A stretch of DNA of 64,000 nt from Seriola aureovittata (GCF_021018895.1 NC_079373.1:11132501-11196500); one strand, 5' to 3'; positions 1 to 13,765 are shown, numbered from the stretch's first letter. Numbers and translations: made by a program. The notes: generated by a model from the letters alone, not told the origin.

Positions 1-294
1 CCTGTTCATGGAAAAAACAAGTCATTAAGAATGAAGCTAACGAAACCAATGTTAAATATGTTTTGAGCTGTGAAACGGGGCCTGGACTCTCCAGGATGCC
101 AATCAGAACATGGGGGTAAAGACCTAGTGCAGATCTCTTAACCAGTTGGAGATGAGATAAACAAATGTTGCTGATCCCAAAATATAAAGAGTAGCAGTAA
201 ATGAGGCAGGTGGATATGAAGGTATGGGTTTGGAGCTGACTGTCTGGATTTGATGACCTGATTTATTTGTTTGTTGAACACATGTGACTGCTGA

Positions 295-640
295 ACATTT
301 CATGGATTTTTAATATGCTGCTGTAACAGCCTCCACTCCTCTGGGAAGACTTTTGGTTGCAGAGATTTCCTTCCATTCAGCCTCATGAGCATCACAGAGG
401 TTGGACACTGATGTCAGCTGATAAGGCCCGCTGGGTCTCAGTCCGCATTGCAGTTCATAACACAGGTGCTGCAGGAAGTTCTGTGCAGGTCACACACCAC
501 ACCAAACCTGGCTTTGTGCACAGGGACATTGTCATGACAGGAAAGGGGGCTTCCCCAGACTGTTGTCACAACGTTGAGCAGAACACACTACAGTCTAAAT
601 ATGACTGTGTACTGCAGCATTAAGATTTCCCTCAACTGGA
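295..640 (-). mobile_element. Decayed Tc1-like transposase remnant (C-terminal half)
   Basis: Read on the minus strand, this stretch resembles the second half of fish Tc1/mariner DD34E transposases. It includes a short region like the conserved DN-x-PVHKAR segment around the second catalytic aspartate. Stops and frame changes interrupt it, and neither terminal inverted repeat is evident, so it is a dead fragment. The call rests on recalled similarity to common fish Tc1 copies. Confidence 0.6.
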
Positions 641-2068
641 GCATGAACATGAAGTGTATGTGGGCATATAATTATATCATTATATCTAGAAAAGTACTTA
701 CGATTACGATTGTGGTTAATTTTTCCAGACTTTGTATGCATTTATTATTATGTTTATTATGTTAGTACTTTCGGCTATGATACTATTTTTTCAGTTTACC
801 AAAGTACACAGCCGTCAGCAACCCAAAATATGGAAAATGAAACTGTATAAAATGTACAAATCTGGTGATATACTGTACCACAAAACATTATTTTAGAACA
901 GTTCACGGATATAAAGAAAATATTGTTTATACATATAAATATCACTGACAAATGTAAGAAATACAAAAATAATAGTTTATTTACATGTAAAGTGATCTTA
1001 AACAGCTAAATGTTATAATTAAAGGTTTTTAAAAAAACGTCTACTGACATAAATGAAATACTGCGTGAAAGCCCTACATCAGCAGTTTCTCAGCTTATCT
1101 CTACATGACACATAAAAAGTCATGTTACTATAAATAAAACCGGTAAACTGTTCACCCTTGAATAGACAGACTCTACAGGATTACACCTAATAAGGTAAAC
1201 TGTACTGAAAAATCTTCATTCATATCTGCTCGGTACACTGAGCTAAGACTATTTCAGTCTAATCCAACAGTCCTGCAATAAATCTTCCCTTCATGAAGGT
1301 TATGATGTTCCGTTTTTACGGAAAGTTTTTAGAAAGGTGTAGATTTAGTTGTAGGGTTATTCTGGAGGCTGTTGAACTGCTTTGCATTGTGCTGAGGGGA
1401 AGAAACAGAAGTCACTGAGTAAACGAGAGAAGAGGGGTCATGTTTATGTGTTTATGTGTTGTGTGGCTTCTTCTTTTAATTGTCACACTCACCGTTTTGG
1501 AGTTTGATTTAACAAAGTTTTATTTCTAAAATATCTTTCCAGTAACCATGCATCATGAAACAAAACAGCGATTGAGCGTGGTGGGCATCCTGACACGTGA
1601 CATCATGGATCAAGAGCTAGTCCTCTGATGAGCAGGTAAACCTGTTGGCAGAACAAACACGTGTGTCCTGGGTGTGTCCGCAGCCACAGTGCTAGAAATA
1701 CAGGTGAGTTGAGATTTTAGTGTATTCAACCCTGCTGCTGTGGGGAAGATTGTGCTGATTGAGCAAGAGGGGTGTCACATCACACATCACACTGCCCCCC
1801 TGTGGTGACATGAGGCAAATACAGCAGGCTGAAATAAGTGATGTATCAGAGGGAAGCTGAGAGTTGTACAGATCAAGCAGCTCACTGTAAGACTGAGGAC
1901 TGACACAGTTAATGTTCAACAGACAAACACTGAATCTCCCAGTGAAGAATCTCACTGAGAGGAAACGAGATACTTCACTTGAGGATATGGCTTGTTATGA
2001 TTGGATTGAATCTATGTATAAAAACTGTGCAAACTTTGTATATTTAGCTCCTTGGACCATCTGTGTAG

Positions 2069-2520
2069 CACAGTGGTTCCCAGCCTGGGGGTTGGAGCCC
2101 CTACAAGGGGTCACAAGATGAAGCTAGTTGGGTTGTGAGATGATTTCCCTGATAGGACATAAGAAAAAACGATATTCTGATACACAAAATGTTTATTTTC
2201 CATACTTTTCTCTATTATTTGCTTCTCTTTTGTAAAATACTGTAGTTTTACCTCCTTCAGCAGAAATCAAACTTACAAAGCAATATCTTCTTGATGGATC
2301 ATGAGCAAAAGAAATGGTAGGAAATCAATGGTACAAGAGAGGTGACATAATTTATTAGCATTATTAAAACAGGCTCAGTAATAAAACCTAACTGTTTCTG
2401 TCATTATTTAAAGCATGAGATGGTTCATTGGGCACAAAGAAGAGACACATGAACACGCAGGCTAACTCATCATCTGGACAATTACTAGAGTAAGACAGAA
2501 GCTGATCTCAGACCACTGAA
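2069..2520 (+). repeat. Interspersed repeat beginning CAGTGGTTCCCAGCCTGGGG
   Basis: The left end matches a very common fish repeat that starts with CAGTGGTTCCCA. Near 2500-2518 the sequence TCTCAGACCACTG approximates the inverted copy of that end, which suggests a short inverted-repeat (hAT-like) non-autonomous element. No target-site duplication is clear, and the right boundary is uncertain. Confidence 0.5.
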
Positions 2521-2960
2521 ACCCTGCTGCTTAAATATATTGTAACACTGTGACGCTGCAGCGAGATGCATCTCAAACAATTAACCAGGGAATATATGGA
2601 CTCTCCTACGTGTTATTAATATATGACAAGTATACAGTAGATATATACAATTTATACATCCATAAAAACAGCATTAGGTTCAATGACTTAAGAGAAATAT
2701 TTCACATATATACTGTAAATATAAAAGATTCATATGAAGTGTTGTATGATAAATAAAGAACATCTGACAGATAGAAGCTAAATTACTGTGTAAGACAACT
2801 GAGTGATGACAGATTAGCAATATTAAACACAATTTATAGTTTCTAATCTAAAATAAAGGGAGAGATATCCATCTTGTTGTGTTATAATCAAAAGGAAAAG
2901 GAGCCGATGCATGGAAACACATAATAAAATAATTCCATTATACGCTTGTTGGCTGGACTC

Positions 2961-5900
2961 CTAGTACACTCCAGGGCTGTTACGGATCCCACAACAGAGC
3001 ACCATGGTGAAGATCATCTCGAAGATCTAAATGGGATAAAGGACAGAACAGCTTAATCCAATATGTCTCTGTTCCTCATCACGGCTGATAAAAGCAGGAG
3101 TTTCAGGGAAGCTGTCGTGGGCCCTCTCGCACCAATCTGACACTCACCATGATGACGGCAACCACCAAGGCAGCCAGACCAATCAGGTGGAGCTTCTCAG
3201 AGAACAGCTCGACCAGTTTATCATGACAGCTCTGCGAGGAGACAGAGGCAGAGTGAAGACGTTGACCATGCCAACATGATGAATGACTACACACACTGTA
3301 ATGGGTTAAATGGCATGGAGAGCAGGGTAATTATTATTAATTATGTTATATGTAATCAAATACTAAATGCCTTTATTGCTGGTATAAGTCAGTTGGGTCA
3401 ATATGGTACAAACACAATAACAGCAGAACTTCCCCCAGCACCCATGGTTAGTAAACTCCTTAGTACAATGTGTTATTTTGACCTGGTGTTATTTCTTTTT
3501 ATTATGCTTTTCATATTTTTATATTACTGTTGGGTTATTTAACCAAACTAAATATACTGTTGCAGTTTAGAGTCTCATATGCACATTGTTTTGGAACTCT
3601 CAAGGTAGAAATCGAGCTTGTTGTCTCCAACACCGACACAGATTGTTAGTGTGTAGTAAAGTTACTGAGTGAGAATTAAATTAAATAATTGGACAGGGAT
3701 GGGTGATAAATATAAGGTAAGTCACTACATCGATGTGAAATCTAATATTGTATAATATACATATACATCTTATAATTTTCCTCCCGTTCCCCCCCCTTTC
3801 TTAACAGCACTCAAGAATCAGTTTATCCAGCTTTATTTGCTTCATATGTTAAGTAGCTGTTATTAATCGATCCCTTTGTGTCCCTATTTCTGAATATGCA
3901 ATTGTTTTTTGGCTTTTCTTTAGCAACTAAAATGTATTTACAGACGACGTCAATGAAAACATTGGATGGATGGAATCAACTGTTTATTATGAATTTTAGT
4001 ACAAATTTGTGAATACCTGAGATTGGAGAAAATCTTCTGGAGACTTTTTTGGACACAAGGCGCTGGCAACTTGTTTGAAGAGCGCACTGTCATCTCCTTT
4101 ACCACAGCAGTCGAGCTGAGGAAGAAGCCAAGAAGAGAAACATGAGGTCACTCACTTTACAAACATGCAAGATTCACATATATTTTATCATTTACACATA
4201 ACTACACAACTGTTGTCTTGTTTTTACCACATCAGAGCCAAATGAAGATGTCGTACCGTAGTGTGGAAAACATCCAAGACCTTGATGGCAGCGTCTTTAC
4301 TAGGAGAGCCAGAGACGTCCAAAGCCTTGATGTACGCAGAATCGTAGAAGTTCATCAGTTCTTTGGAGATCTGTGGACAGCGGGGAGTCGTGCAGGTTGT
4401 TTTAGAGACACAACAACAATCAGACAGAGCAGGGTCACTGGAGCAGAAAGGAAAAATCAATGCAAACACTGAACATGGTGCAGTGATGTTGTGTGTGTGT
4501 GTGTGTGTGTGCATATCACTTACTGTGTCCCTGTTCATGAAACCCCAGATTGCTGCAGCCACTTCACAGGCAAACAGGATCACCAAAAAGAAGAAGAACT
4601 TAAAAAACAAAATGAGGGAAAGTGTTTGAATCTAAAAGTCTTTAACAGATAAAAATAAATTGTTTAATTTTAATTCAAGTAAGAGATCCTGCTGGATAAT
4701 GTTAACAGAAAAAGTAGAGATGCTCACCGTCCCCAGCAGACACTGAGATTCCTGAATGGCTCCGTAACAACCGAGGAAGCCGACGAGCATCATCACAGCT
4801 CCAACAGCTATCAGTATGTACACACCTGTAAACACACAGACAACAGAAAACTGACTATCTAACAGCAGAGTTTAAAGAGACGAGGTCCATCATGTGAGCA
4901 CTGTGTCCTCGGCGCCACTACACGGCAGCGGTGTCAGAGCAGTTTGTGCCCGCTGCCCATTTATTGATCCATACATTGTTTGATAATGGACTTCCTGAAT
5001 GTTTCCCTTGCCTTACGCGGAGGATGACATGACATTATTGACATTCTGGAGATAAACAGCTCCCACATCGTTACGGAGAGAGGTGGAGCCGACTCTGTGC
5101 AGCTGCCAGGCCAGGAAATGCCTTCCAGACACCACCAACCCCCCACCAGCCCCCTCTGCACTGACCTCTGACCCCGAGCATTATCTTTCCCCAGGAACCG
5201 TGTGAATACACAGTCACCCACCCACACACATCTTTGTGTGATTAAACTGACATAAAGAGACGACTAAAAATCATTCGTAGTCCTACTGAAAGCTCAGGCG
5301 ATGTATTTCCAATTTTTGGTCATGATCTACAGTGATGAGGAAAAAAAACAATTTCTCATGACGTTTAATGGCAAACAGAAGTGTGCAACAGGCACCAAAG
5401 CAGGTAGTCCTGAATAGCAATAAAGCTCCAGTTACAGCAGAGGCCTGGGTTATGTTTAATGCATCTTAAAGAAACAAAGCACTGGACACAGTAGTTGATT
5501 TAGAGGACAAGGAGGGAGCTAGTGTCATAAAGACATTCAATAGATCATAAAAAATAAGAAAAATAACATGTCACCAATCTGCTGCAGCCTGCTCTACATT
5601 TATCTTCTGTACTTTTTAAATTAAAAGTACAGAAAAAATGTGTCATCAAAAGTAACAGTACATATCGTATGAGATAGTTCCTTGTTGTATATTATATTAC
5701 TAGTTTATAGTAGTGACAATATGTGACCAGCAATTTAATGTTGTAGTTTGTCAATGTAAAGCCAATTTTAACTCATTTATTTACTTTTAGGCAGTTTAAT
5801 CTACAAGAATACATCATATGTTATAAACTGAGATTTTGTATCGCATGTAAAATCTTTATCTGCAAAGTAACAACTAAATAATAGTATTGAATAATTTCTA

Positions 5901-8900
5901 CGGCACAATCTGTGGGGTTAGCACAATATTTCCCTCTGAACTATAGTGTAGTAGAAGTATAAAGCATGAAGCATAAAATGTAAAGACTCAAGAAAAACAC
6001 AAGTACCTCTGAACTGTAGTTCAGTACAGTACTAAAGTAAATGTACTACTGGTCAAATTTAAAAATTGATAATCCATGGGACACATAACATCCTCTCTTT
6101 TAATTTTTAATTCGTCACGAAGGTCTTTCTGAGAATTTATTTTTGGCAGCACAAACAGGAAATACTTGAAGAAAACACTTCAAGATTGGTCTATTTATAT
6201 ATTTTTCAATGTAAGTAAAGTCTGTGTGTAAATGAGAGGCAGAGGCTGAGGAACTTCTTGCCTTTCTGTACTTCCATATGATTGGAAGCTCAGCTACTGA
6301 AACTTTTTCAATGTCAGCTGCTATTTCCAGGGCTGAGCTTTGAAACATTCGGCAATGTTGTTGGAATGTGTAGCCGATACACTCCTGTAATTCCTGTAAT
6401 TGGGTTATTTTTGTTCCACCAGAGCGATTATAGGAAGTATTAATGGGCAGCCCAACTCCAACATGAATTAGGAAAATAACAGAATAATCTAATGACTTCA
6501 ATCCAACCATAATCCAAAAACTTTAAATCCTTTTTACCAATGATTTCATACGGAAATATTGTATTTTTTACTGCACCAGATTTATGTGACAGCTCTTACT
6601 ATTTACTTTGCAGGTTAGGTTTTTGCATAGTCAAATAAATCAGATTTATCTTCCCTGACCCTTTGCAGGGGGCCTAAACTATGTAACAGTTTATAAAATA
6701 GTGTAGTGGTAGTTTTACTTAGGTAAAGATACTGAATACGTCTTCCACCACTGCTTTTAGCGTGACGTTCTGGGAGCAGTCTGTTTCTTGGTTTTCTATT
6801 CTTACACACACGCAAACAAAACACATGCAGCCTCTAATGTAGGCTGACAGTGCGGTCTGAAATGGACAGACAGTAAGAGACTCTGACTCTTCTGCAGGCC
6901 TCCAACCTCTCACAACGTACCTCAAATATTACGCACGACTCTTCCTACATCTACACTCTCTTTTCTCTCTCTGTCTCAACTCAACACCTCCTCCTTTAAT
7001 ACACCTCCCCGTCTCTCTGTCTCTTTCAGGACTGGATGTTTTTGTTGTAGTGAGAAACGGCTACAGGGCCAGTAACCCGGCAATGCGGCAAAGCAGGCAT
7101 TATTTCCACTGCCTTCCATTACTATGACAACACCCTTTGGGGTTTGAAGGCTATTGAGACTTTAAGGGAGACAGGCAATTTTATACCACCGGGGAAGTTC
7201 ATTTATTTCTTGTCTCCCTCTGTAATCTCCAGAGGGGCAAAAAAAGGGAGGTGAACACCAGCTAAAAGCCCCACTTGGACTTCTCCCTTTTCTTCTCGTC
7301 CACCATTAAAAAAAACAGGGGCTGTGAAGCCATGTCCACACTGTCAGAGCTTGACACCAATAAACTCAGATGAACCCAATCACTCTGTATGTCAGTGGAT
7401 GAATGATGAGATGAGGATGATTCACTGAGTGTGTCATCTTGTTAACAGAAAGATGATGGGAAAAATGGCTCAAAGCAGACAGGCACTGTATCTCACCTGA
7501 AGTGTAACATGATAGCATGCTAAAGCAATAATTTGACATTTTGGGGGAATTCTCATTCTCTTTCTTGCCAAATGTCAGATGAGAAGGTTGATACCACTCT
7601 CATATCTGTATGCTAAAGCTGAAGCTAGAGCCAGGAGCCAAGTATCTTACTCTAGCATAAAGACTAGAAATAAGTAAAAGCTAGCCTCCAAGTTTAACCA
7701 TAATCAGCCAGCAGAGCAATTAACACATGATCTCATTTCTTCAATTTCTCACTGCCCAAGGTGTAAAAACAACCATTTGTGAGCTCCAGGGGTGTCGGGA
7801 GACAGATTTTGTTTTTCTCAAACAGAGCCAGGCCAGTTTTCCAGTTCTTTATGCTAAGCTAAGCTAACTAGCCACTGACTCTGCTCCCATGCTCATACTA
7901 CTTTCATATCTGTAGCTTAACATAATGACTGAAACTAACATTCTTCTGGCATATATTTACCACAGTAAAAATCTGCTCTAGATGAAGTGCAGCCATGAAA
8001 GTGGTTGAAGTTTCTACTGCAGAGGAAAGGCATGAGATACATTTGTTTGCATTGAAAGCAGTTGAAGTTTCTGGTAACCACTGACAGCAGCTGAAACGTC
8101 AGCATGAGAGTGGCAGTAGAAAAAAAAGCACTTTCATTTACACACAATGGCCGAGAGAGAAGAATGAGAGAGAATCAGACGTACTGGAGTCCCAGTGTTT
8201 GTCTTTGGGTCGAACTTTAGTAACCAGCTTTATTACTGAGTAATACAGCAAATAGAGTTACAATAAATAAAACTTTAAAACCCAGCACATCTTTGCTTTT
8301 TGCCATTTTCATGTGGGAGATTTTGGAAATTTCCTGTTTAAGTATCAACAGAACAGGTTTCAGTAGCTGGGAGGCTTCAAATAAAGGCTTGCCCATTGTG
8401 GACACTGATGTACACATGTAATTCATATTCACATATCAACATTAACTGTGCCTTCCTTTGCAGCCACTTACCCACAATACAACCTTTATATATAATTTAA
8501 GTTATGAAACAAAGCTCCAATATTTAGGTCTGAGCCTGTGAATTAAACATACAGTGCAAAGCAACAGAAATATCCTGTTTACTTGTGTAACAAAATGTGT
8601 CACACGTACTGTATCTGCTACAGTACGAAAGGCTGTAGCACTAACCACACCAGACTACTGACAACTGCCACCAATAATGATTTCAGGCACTGGTTAAGAT
8701 GCAGGAGACTGTGTATTTTCTGCCTTACATAAATACCACTTTGGTGTGCCAGCATGCTAAAAACATCCACTCCAAACTCTAATTTGAGAGGTAATGTGCA
8801 GATGTACAAGGTTATTTGAATTATGCAAGGGCGTATGTTCAAGGGAGGGAAAAAAAAAAGAAACAATCCCTTGATCTCGCTTGGGTGGGCCTCTCTTGCC

Positions 8901-11900
8901 GCCCTGCCTTTAAAATCACGAGTGTGCCTTTCCTCTATAAAAAGCACGGACTTGCCTTCGCTCCGTATACTTACTGAGGAGTAAGTATGGGAGAGCAGCA
9001 GGGGCCCAAATCTAAATGAATGGGCTCACTAAAGTTCACCACCACAACAAACTGAGATGATGGACCTTTGAAATGTTTAAAACATATCATGTATTGTAGG
9101 TTTTAGTGCCAATCTCTGTACTGCTGAGGGCAGTGAAGGGGACATGATGGTGATTCTGGGATTCGGTTGAACCTTTAAGACTTTTGCAAAGATATACAGA
9201 GAGCATGCTGCGCTGCATTCACACAAAACTCCTGAAGATTCCTGAGGATCAAGTGATATAAAGTGTGGGTGACAGAAGGCACATGATGGCTTTATTTGTA
9301 CACCATGTTCACAGACCGTTCGTTTTACTCAGAGCGAACATATGTCTCAACATCTGTCTGAAGAGTCTGCTCTGTGTTGAAAAAAACCCAAAGGCTGGGA
9401 CTTTCTGAAGTTAACAAACATGTATATTTATCTGAGGATATCTCCTATGATGCCGGCTGTGCTACTCTTAAGTCATGCTGTGGATGTACGTAGGTCCTGT
9501 TTCCTGTTCTTCTCTTAAGAGGTCACACCGCTCTTACTATTTCTGTACATTACTCACATGGTCCCAGCTGATAGTGAAATATGGGTAAGTTAACTTCCAC
9601 CGCTTTGTTAACTGTGAGCTTCCTGTCACGTGGTGTGAGAACAGAAACGCTAAGGAGTAACAAAGGAAGAATAACCAGTGGGACATAAGATGATGACTGA
9701 GCGGCTTACAGGAGGCGGACAAATTAATTAATCTATACAACGTGATGAAATAAATTTAGTAGCACTGCTCCTTTTACAAAGATTATAATATCGTTTATCT
9801 TTGTTGAGACTGGGACAGTGAAAACATTTACAATATTTTTGAGCCCATAGTTTGTTGCATCATTTTAATTAAATGCATTATATTACAAGATGTGCCTCTC
9901 ATTTTGTCTTCCCAGTGTGTCCCCAAACTGCACTGCACTGAGTGGACATGTAGCATTGAAGTGTGAAATTTAAACAGCTATCAAAACCGATGCAATGATA
10001 AAAAATATTCTATGTAGTTTTCAGGTCGAATCTAAAATTCTAATTTTATTTAAACTTTAAAATGAAATGATGATGAACCACCAAAAACATGACCAACTCA
10101 GAAAGGCAGATTTTACATAAGGAGGAAAGTCTTTTTTTTTGGTGTTGAAACATTGGTGTGACGGGGAAACTCTAATGTTAAAGGTGTATACTCACTGATG
10201 TAGAAAGTGCTCGGCGCCTGCTGGCCTTCAAACTGAAGTATGAGGAGGTTGCTGGTTTGACTGTCATGGCGGAGCCACAAGGCCACTCCTAAGATCACAC
10301 CTCCGGCCAGCTGTCCCAAGGAGAAAAGGGTTTTCATTATTCTCTTTTGTGTTTCTTCACTTTGATGAAACCATGAGGAGGATCAGAGCCTTTTAAAAAG
10401 GCTGATATTCAGGAGATGTTGGCATGAATATTAAAACAAACTTGTAGTTATCAATTTTTAAGACATTTTAAAAAGACCCATCAATGTGGTTTTTAATATG
10501 GCGGCAACAGAGAGTGGCGTGACATCTGGGACGGCTCGAAGCCCGACTCTCCTAAGATCAAATCAGTGTCCAAACCTGTCTGCTAATGTTTCTTGCCCTG
10601 TGTGTCCAGCTGTGCCATGAGGCAGTGAACTGTCCGCTGTCCTTTAAGAGAAGTGATGAGAGGATATCCTGACACCCCAGTGACCCATGGCACGGACCGT
10701 GTCCTCACAGCTTTGTTTAAAGCCAACTCAACAACTTTGTTTTTCAGCGTTATCTCCCTCAATCTCTCCTCTATTCTGTATCAAACAAAGCAGAAATATC
10801 CTGATAAAAGTCTTATCATATAAAAGCTGATGGAGCATAACTACTGAAGGATCACATCCAGCACAGATTATTGGTCACATGTTGACGCCCTTTTTCTTTT
10901 TGCCAGTGTTTATATCAAGGTATCTGCACATTTAGTGCCATGAGTGCACTCTATTGTTCTCCAAGAAACAGGAAACTGAATCCTCGACATGAAAAATAGC
11001 AAAATGAGGAAGAGAGGGCTCAGAGTTTTCACAATGACAGGCACAGCAACAAAACCAGCAGAGGAAACACTCAATCAATTGCAGCGGCTGCAGGATATGG
11101 TGACTCACTCAAAAAAAAAGACAACTGTTCTGTGCAGGCAAAACAAATGGAAATTCACAAGCGAGTGATCAGTTCAGACTGTGCAAGGCCATGAGTGAAC
11201 ACATGAAGTGGAAGACACCTCTGCAGGAAGTCTGATGTGATGTAATGAAGCGTAAAAGTAGAAAGCTGCATTAGACCACTGGACTACTGTGACAAATCCA
11301 TTATCACTGACATAACTTTTCAGAAAACAAGCCAGACTTGAAGAGAGTTCAGTTTGCAGGGGGAGTGGACAATAAATTAATAAAACTGCACCAACTGATG
11401 AGGTGTTTCCTGAGTTCAAAAGCAGCAAATGCTACAATTTGGTGACCGGGTAGGAACAAAGTAATTTCAGAGGGAAACAGCGTTCCCCTCCCCCAGAAAC
11501 TCTGTTAGCTCTGTTCAGTCTCTCCCTTTATGCGTTTTTAATTAGGGGAGAGCCAGACTCCTCTGAACAGCAAGAAATCCTCCAATGCTCAGATACAGGT
11601 TGTTCAGTTTCTCCTCTAAAACATCTGCCATGATCTGACTTTACTGTGTGGAGTTCATGATTAACATGAGCATGAGGTGACTCAAGGAAATGATGAAACT
11701 GAAGCAGAGTTAATGTGAAACGTGCTAAGCATAAAAAAAAAAAAAAAAAAAAAGCAGTCCTACATCACAGTGAAATGCCCACCCTGGCGCAGACTGCTCC
11801 CCTCTCCCTCTCCTCCAGCCACCCTGCACTGGTGCTCGGCCATGCAGAAAATAAGTGTTGATGAAGGGTAAGAGCATTTTCAACTCTGCATGGCCAAGGT

Positions 11901-12251
11901 TTTGTGTGTGCTGTGCCTCCTCTGCTGATGCTGCTCTCCTCTCTGAAGACAGAACAGCCCCAAACAGAGCAGCGTAATGAGCACAGCAGGGCGGGAAACC
12001 CTGTGCGTCTCCTCCAGGATTTATCATTTATGAACTGAAAGCCCTCAGCTACACAGATGTGTAAATGTGAGCAGCTGTTATTTCGCTTAATCGAACAAAA
12101 GGAGGACAGAAAGTTTTAAGAAAGTATAAGTATGTCACTCAAACAAAATCTTATGCTACATATAAATAAAATGTGTTCAACTCACCCAGAAAATAAAATT
12201 AAAGAAGAATAACATATATTTAATGCATCTCGTACAGCCCGCCACAGCCAT
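2961..12251 (-). CDS. cd81: CD81 tetraspanin, complete, 8 coding exons, 238 aa
   Basis: Coding exons in transcript order: 12186-12251, 10196-10310, 4728-4825, 4524-4598, 4257-4370, 4017-4115, 3148-3231, 2961-3026 (717 nt, every junction GT-AG and in frame). CD81 is a four-pass plasma-membrane organiser that forms tetraspanin microdomains with integrins, immunoglobulin-superfamily proteins and, in lymphocytes, CD19. TM1 is about residues 13-33, TM2 62-85, TM3 90-112 and TM4 204-230. The large extracellular loop has the tetraspanin CCG motif (C159, C160, G161) plus C177 and C191, matching the two-disulfide CD81 pattern. The tail ends GIRNSPGVY, close to human GIRNSSVY, and the length is close to human (236 aa). 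The segment [16 protein letters not shown] favours CD81 over CD9. Intron 2 is 5.4 kb. Which teleost duplicate (cd81a or cd81b) this is cannot be told from sequence alone. Confidence 0.95.
4492..4511 (+). repeat. (GT)n microsatellite in cd81 intron 4
   Basis: About ten GT units lie between cd81 exons 4 and 5, just on the intronic side of the exon 4 donor (4523). Such repeats are often length-polymorphic. Confidence 0.85.
5600..6055 (+). repeat. Teleost AAGTAAAAGTA-type interspersed repeat, copy 1
   Basis: It shares strings with the copies at 35250-35760 and 59213-59560, for example the internal AATATTTCCCTCTGAA segment and terminal AAGTACCTC / AGTAAATGTACT motifs. The family is abundant in fish genomes. 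I do not assign a transposon superfamily. Confidence 0.6.
6531..6755 (-). repeat. AAGTAAAAGTA-type interspersed repeat, copy 2 (partial, inverted)
   Basis: Read on the minus strand it begins near CAGTGGTGGAAGACGTATTC and contains CTGCAAAGTAA, matching copy 1 in opposite orientation about 0.5 kb away. It looks truncated. Confidence 0.5.
7519..7922 (+). repeat. Teleost inverted-repeat element (GACATTTTGGG type)
   Basis: The left end carries TTGACATTTTGGG followed by TCTTTCTTGCC and GATACCACTCTCAT. The right part carries TTTATGCTAAGCTAAGCTAA. Both are hallmarks of a widespread fish non-autonomous element. The right terminal repeat is eroded, so this copy is old. Confidence 0.6.
11731..11752 (+). 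repeat. Poly(A) tract in cd81 intron 1
   Basis: About 22 consecutive A residues; no associated element body was recognised. Confidence 0.7.
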
Positions 12252-12401
12252 GTTGCCAGTTTTTTAAGCAACTCGTCCTTTTGCTAAAATCAAACACTTT
12301 GTGAGGTGAGTCTACTGTCCGGGATCACGCAGTCTCTGCCAGAGGACTCCGTTTATTCAGGCCAGGCGGAGTAAAAGCGTTTCAGTGCTGGAAACTCCTC
12401 C

Positions 12402-12407
12402 TTTATA
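12402..12407 (-). promoter_or_regulatory. Candidate TATA box for cd81
   Basis: On the minus strand a TATAAA preceded by GAT lies about 150 nt upstream of the cd81 start codon, in otherwise mixed-composition DNA. The spacing would allow a 5' UTR of roughly 120 nt. Transcription start is not known; this is a motif match only. Confidence 0.35.
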
Positions 12408-12520
12408 ATCAGGAGTGAAAACCGAGACTGAGAACTGCCCACCAGAGAGAAGAGGAGGCTGAGGGGACAAGCAGCTCTCCATCTGAGAGCGACAATGCAC
12501 CGAGTCTAAAAATTGTTTTG

Positions 12521-12571
12521 GAAAGAAAGAAAGAAATAGAGAGAGAGAGAAAGAAAGAGAGAGAGAGAGAG

Positions 12572-12602
<31 letters not shown>

Positions 12603-12659
12603 AATAGAGAGAGAAAGAAAGAGAGAGAGAAAGAAAGAGAGAAAGAAAGATAGAAAGAA

Positions 12660-12694
<35 letters not shown>

Positions 12695-12745
12695 AAGAAA
12701 GAGAGAGAGAAAGAAAGAAAGAAAGAAATAGAGAGAAAGAAAGAG

Positions 12746-12796
<51 letters not shown>

Positions 12797-12847
12797 AAGA
12801 AAGAGAGAGAGAAAGAAAGAAAGAAAGAAATAGAGAGAAAGAAAGAG

Positions 12848-12898
<51 letters not shown>

Positions 12899-12937
12899 AA
12901 GAAAGAGAGAAAGAAAGAAAGAAAGAAAGAAAGGAAA
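12521..12937 (+). repeat. Long GA/GAAA purine microsatellite with higher-order units
   Basis: About 415 bases of mixed GAAA and GA units form an all-purine strand apart from a few T interruptions (12537, 12605, 12651, 12729, 12831). The interruptions at 12729 and 12831 are 102 bp apart and sit in near-identical context, indicating tandem duplication of a 102-bp compound unit. The repeat begins about 270 bp upstream of the cd81 start codon. Confidence 0.95.
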
Positions 12938-13765
12938 ATACATTCTTCTCTCTAATAATAGAACATGTTTAAATTTTAAAATGTGCGTCACAGTGTTAAA
13001 ACATCATGATACTGCTCTCCTTGTGCAGCATTAGTAAGTCTTTCAAGAGAAAATATATTGAATAAGCCAACGTGTGATTACTCTGTCTGCAGGTTTCTGA
13101 GATCTCACGATAATAAACAAACGTTAACAAACAATATAAAAGAGGACCAAAAAGTTTTCTGTTTCCAGTGAACAATGGCGCCCTCTGCTGGTGCGTTCAA
13201 ACACAGGTAGAGGCCCTATTGGCTAATTATTATACAGATCAAGTGCAGCACATTGAGTTGCGCAAAAATTAAATTCTCTCAACTCTCCACTGTCTGCGCA
13301 CATGCAGACTGTCAGCAGTGTGATTATTACAGGCTCATTTCTTACACCCGTAAATCATGAGGCCATAAGAAGCTGTATGATCAGATTCTCTTTGATCGTA
13401 TGGGCGGATCTGCGCGTTCATGGCTCCCGGGTCACACCTTCTCCAGTCAGCTGTGCATGAACACGATGAGTCCCCTGTGACAGTTACAGCCGCTGACCGA
13501 CCGTAACCCTCCGAGCGACGACGTTAAATGAGAGGGAGAAGAGAAATTGGGCAGCGGTGACAATTTTCAACAGCCTTAATTGGAGAACCTGACAGCGCCC
13601 TGTAACAAATGCAGGTTCCTCCACTGGGCATGCTCTATGTGAGAGAGGAGCTGGGCACGGTGTGAGTAACAGGCAGTTTGGGCGTCTTTTTTTTAGTGAG
13701 GAGGTTTGTCACCCTCTCATCTCTGATTTTCTTTATTTAATCACGCAGCACAGAGAACAACATTT

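Larger units (their letters stand above)
1..2960. other. Noncoding DNA downstream of cd81, with repeats
   Basis: AT-rich sequence without a credible gene. It contains a Tc1-like transposase remnant (about 295-640) and an interspersed element (about 2069-2520). The first few hundred bases left of the cd81 stop are probably its 3' UTR, but the polyadenylation site cannot be fixed. The small ORFs here have no recognisable domain. Confidence 0.6.
4826..10195 (-). other. cd81 intron 2 (5.4 kb)
   Basis: This long intron separates the exon coding TM1 and the small loop from the exon coding TM2. It holds two copies of the AAGTAAAAGTA-type repeat (about 5600-6055 and 6531-6755) and a fish inverted-repeat element (about 7519-7922). 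No coding exon other than the flanking cd81 exons was recognised. Confidence 0.8.

Noticed and set aside
12506..12991. 161-aa ORF of F, L and S residues on the minus strand
   Set aside because: It is a translation of the GA/GAAA microsatellite, with no domain and no conserved composition beyond the repeat.
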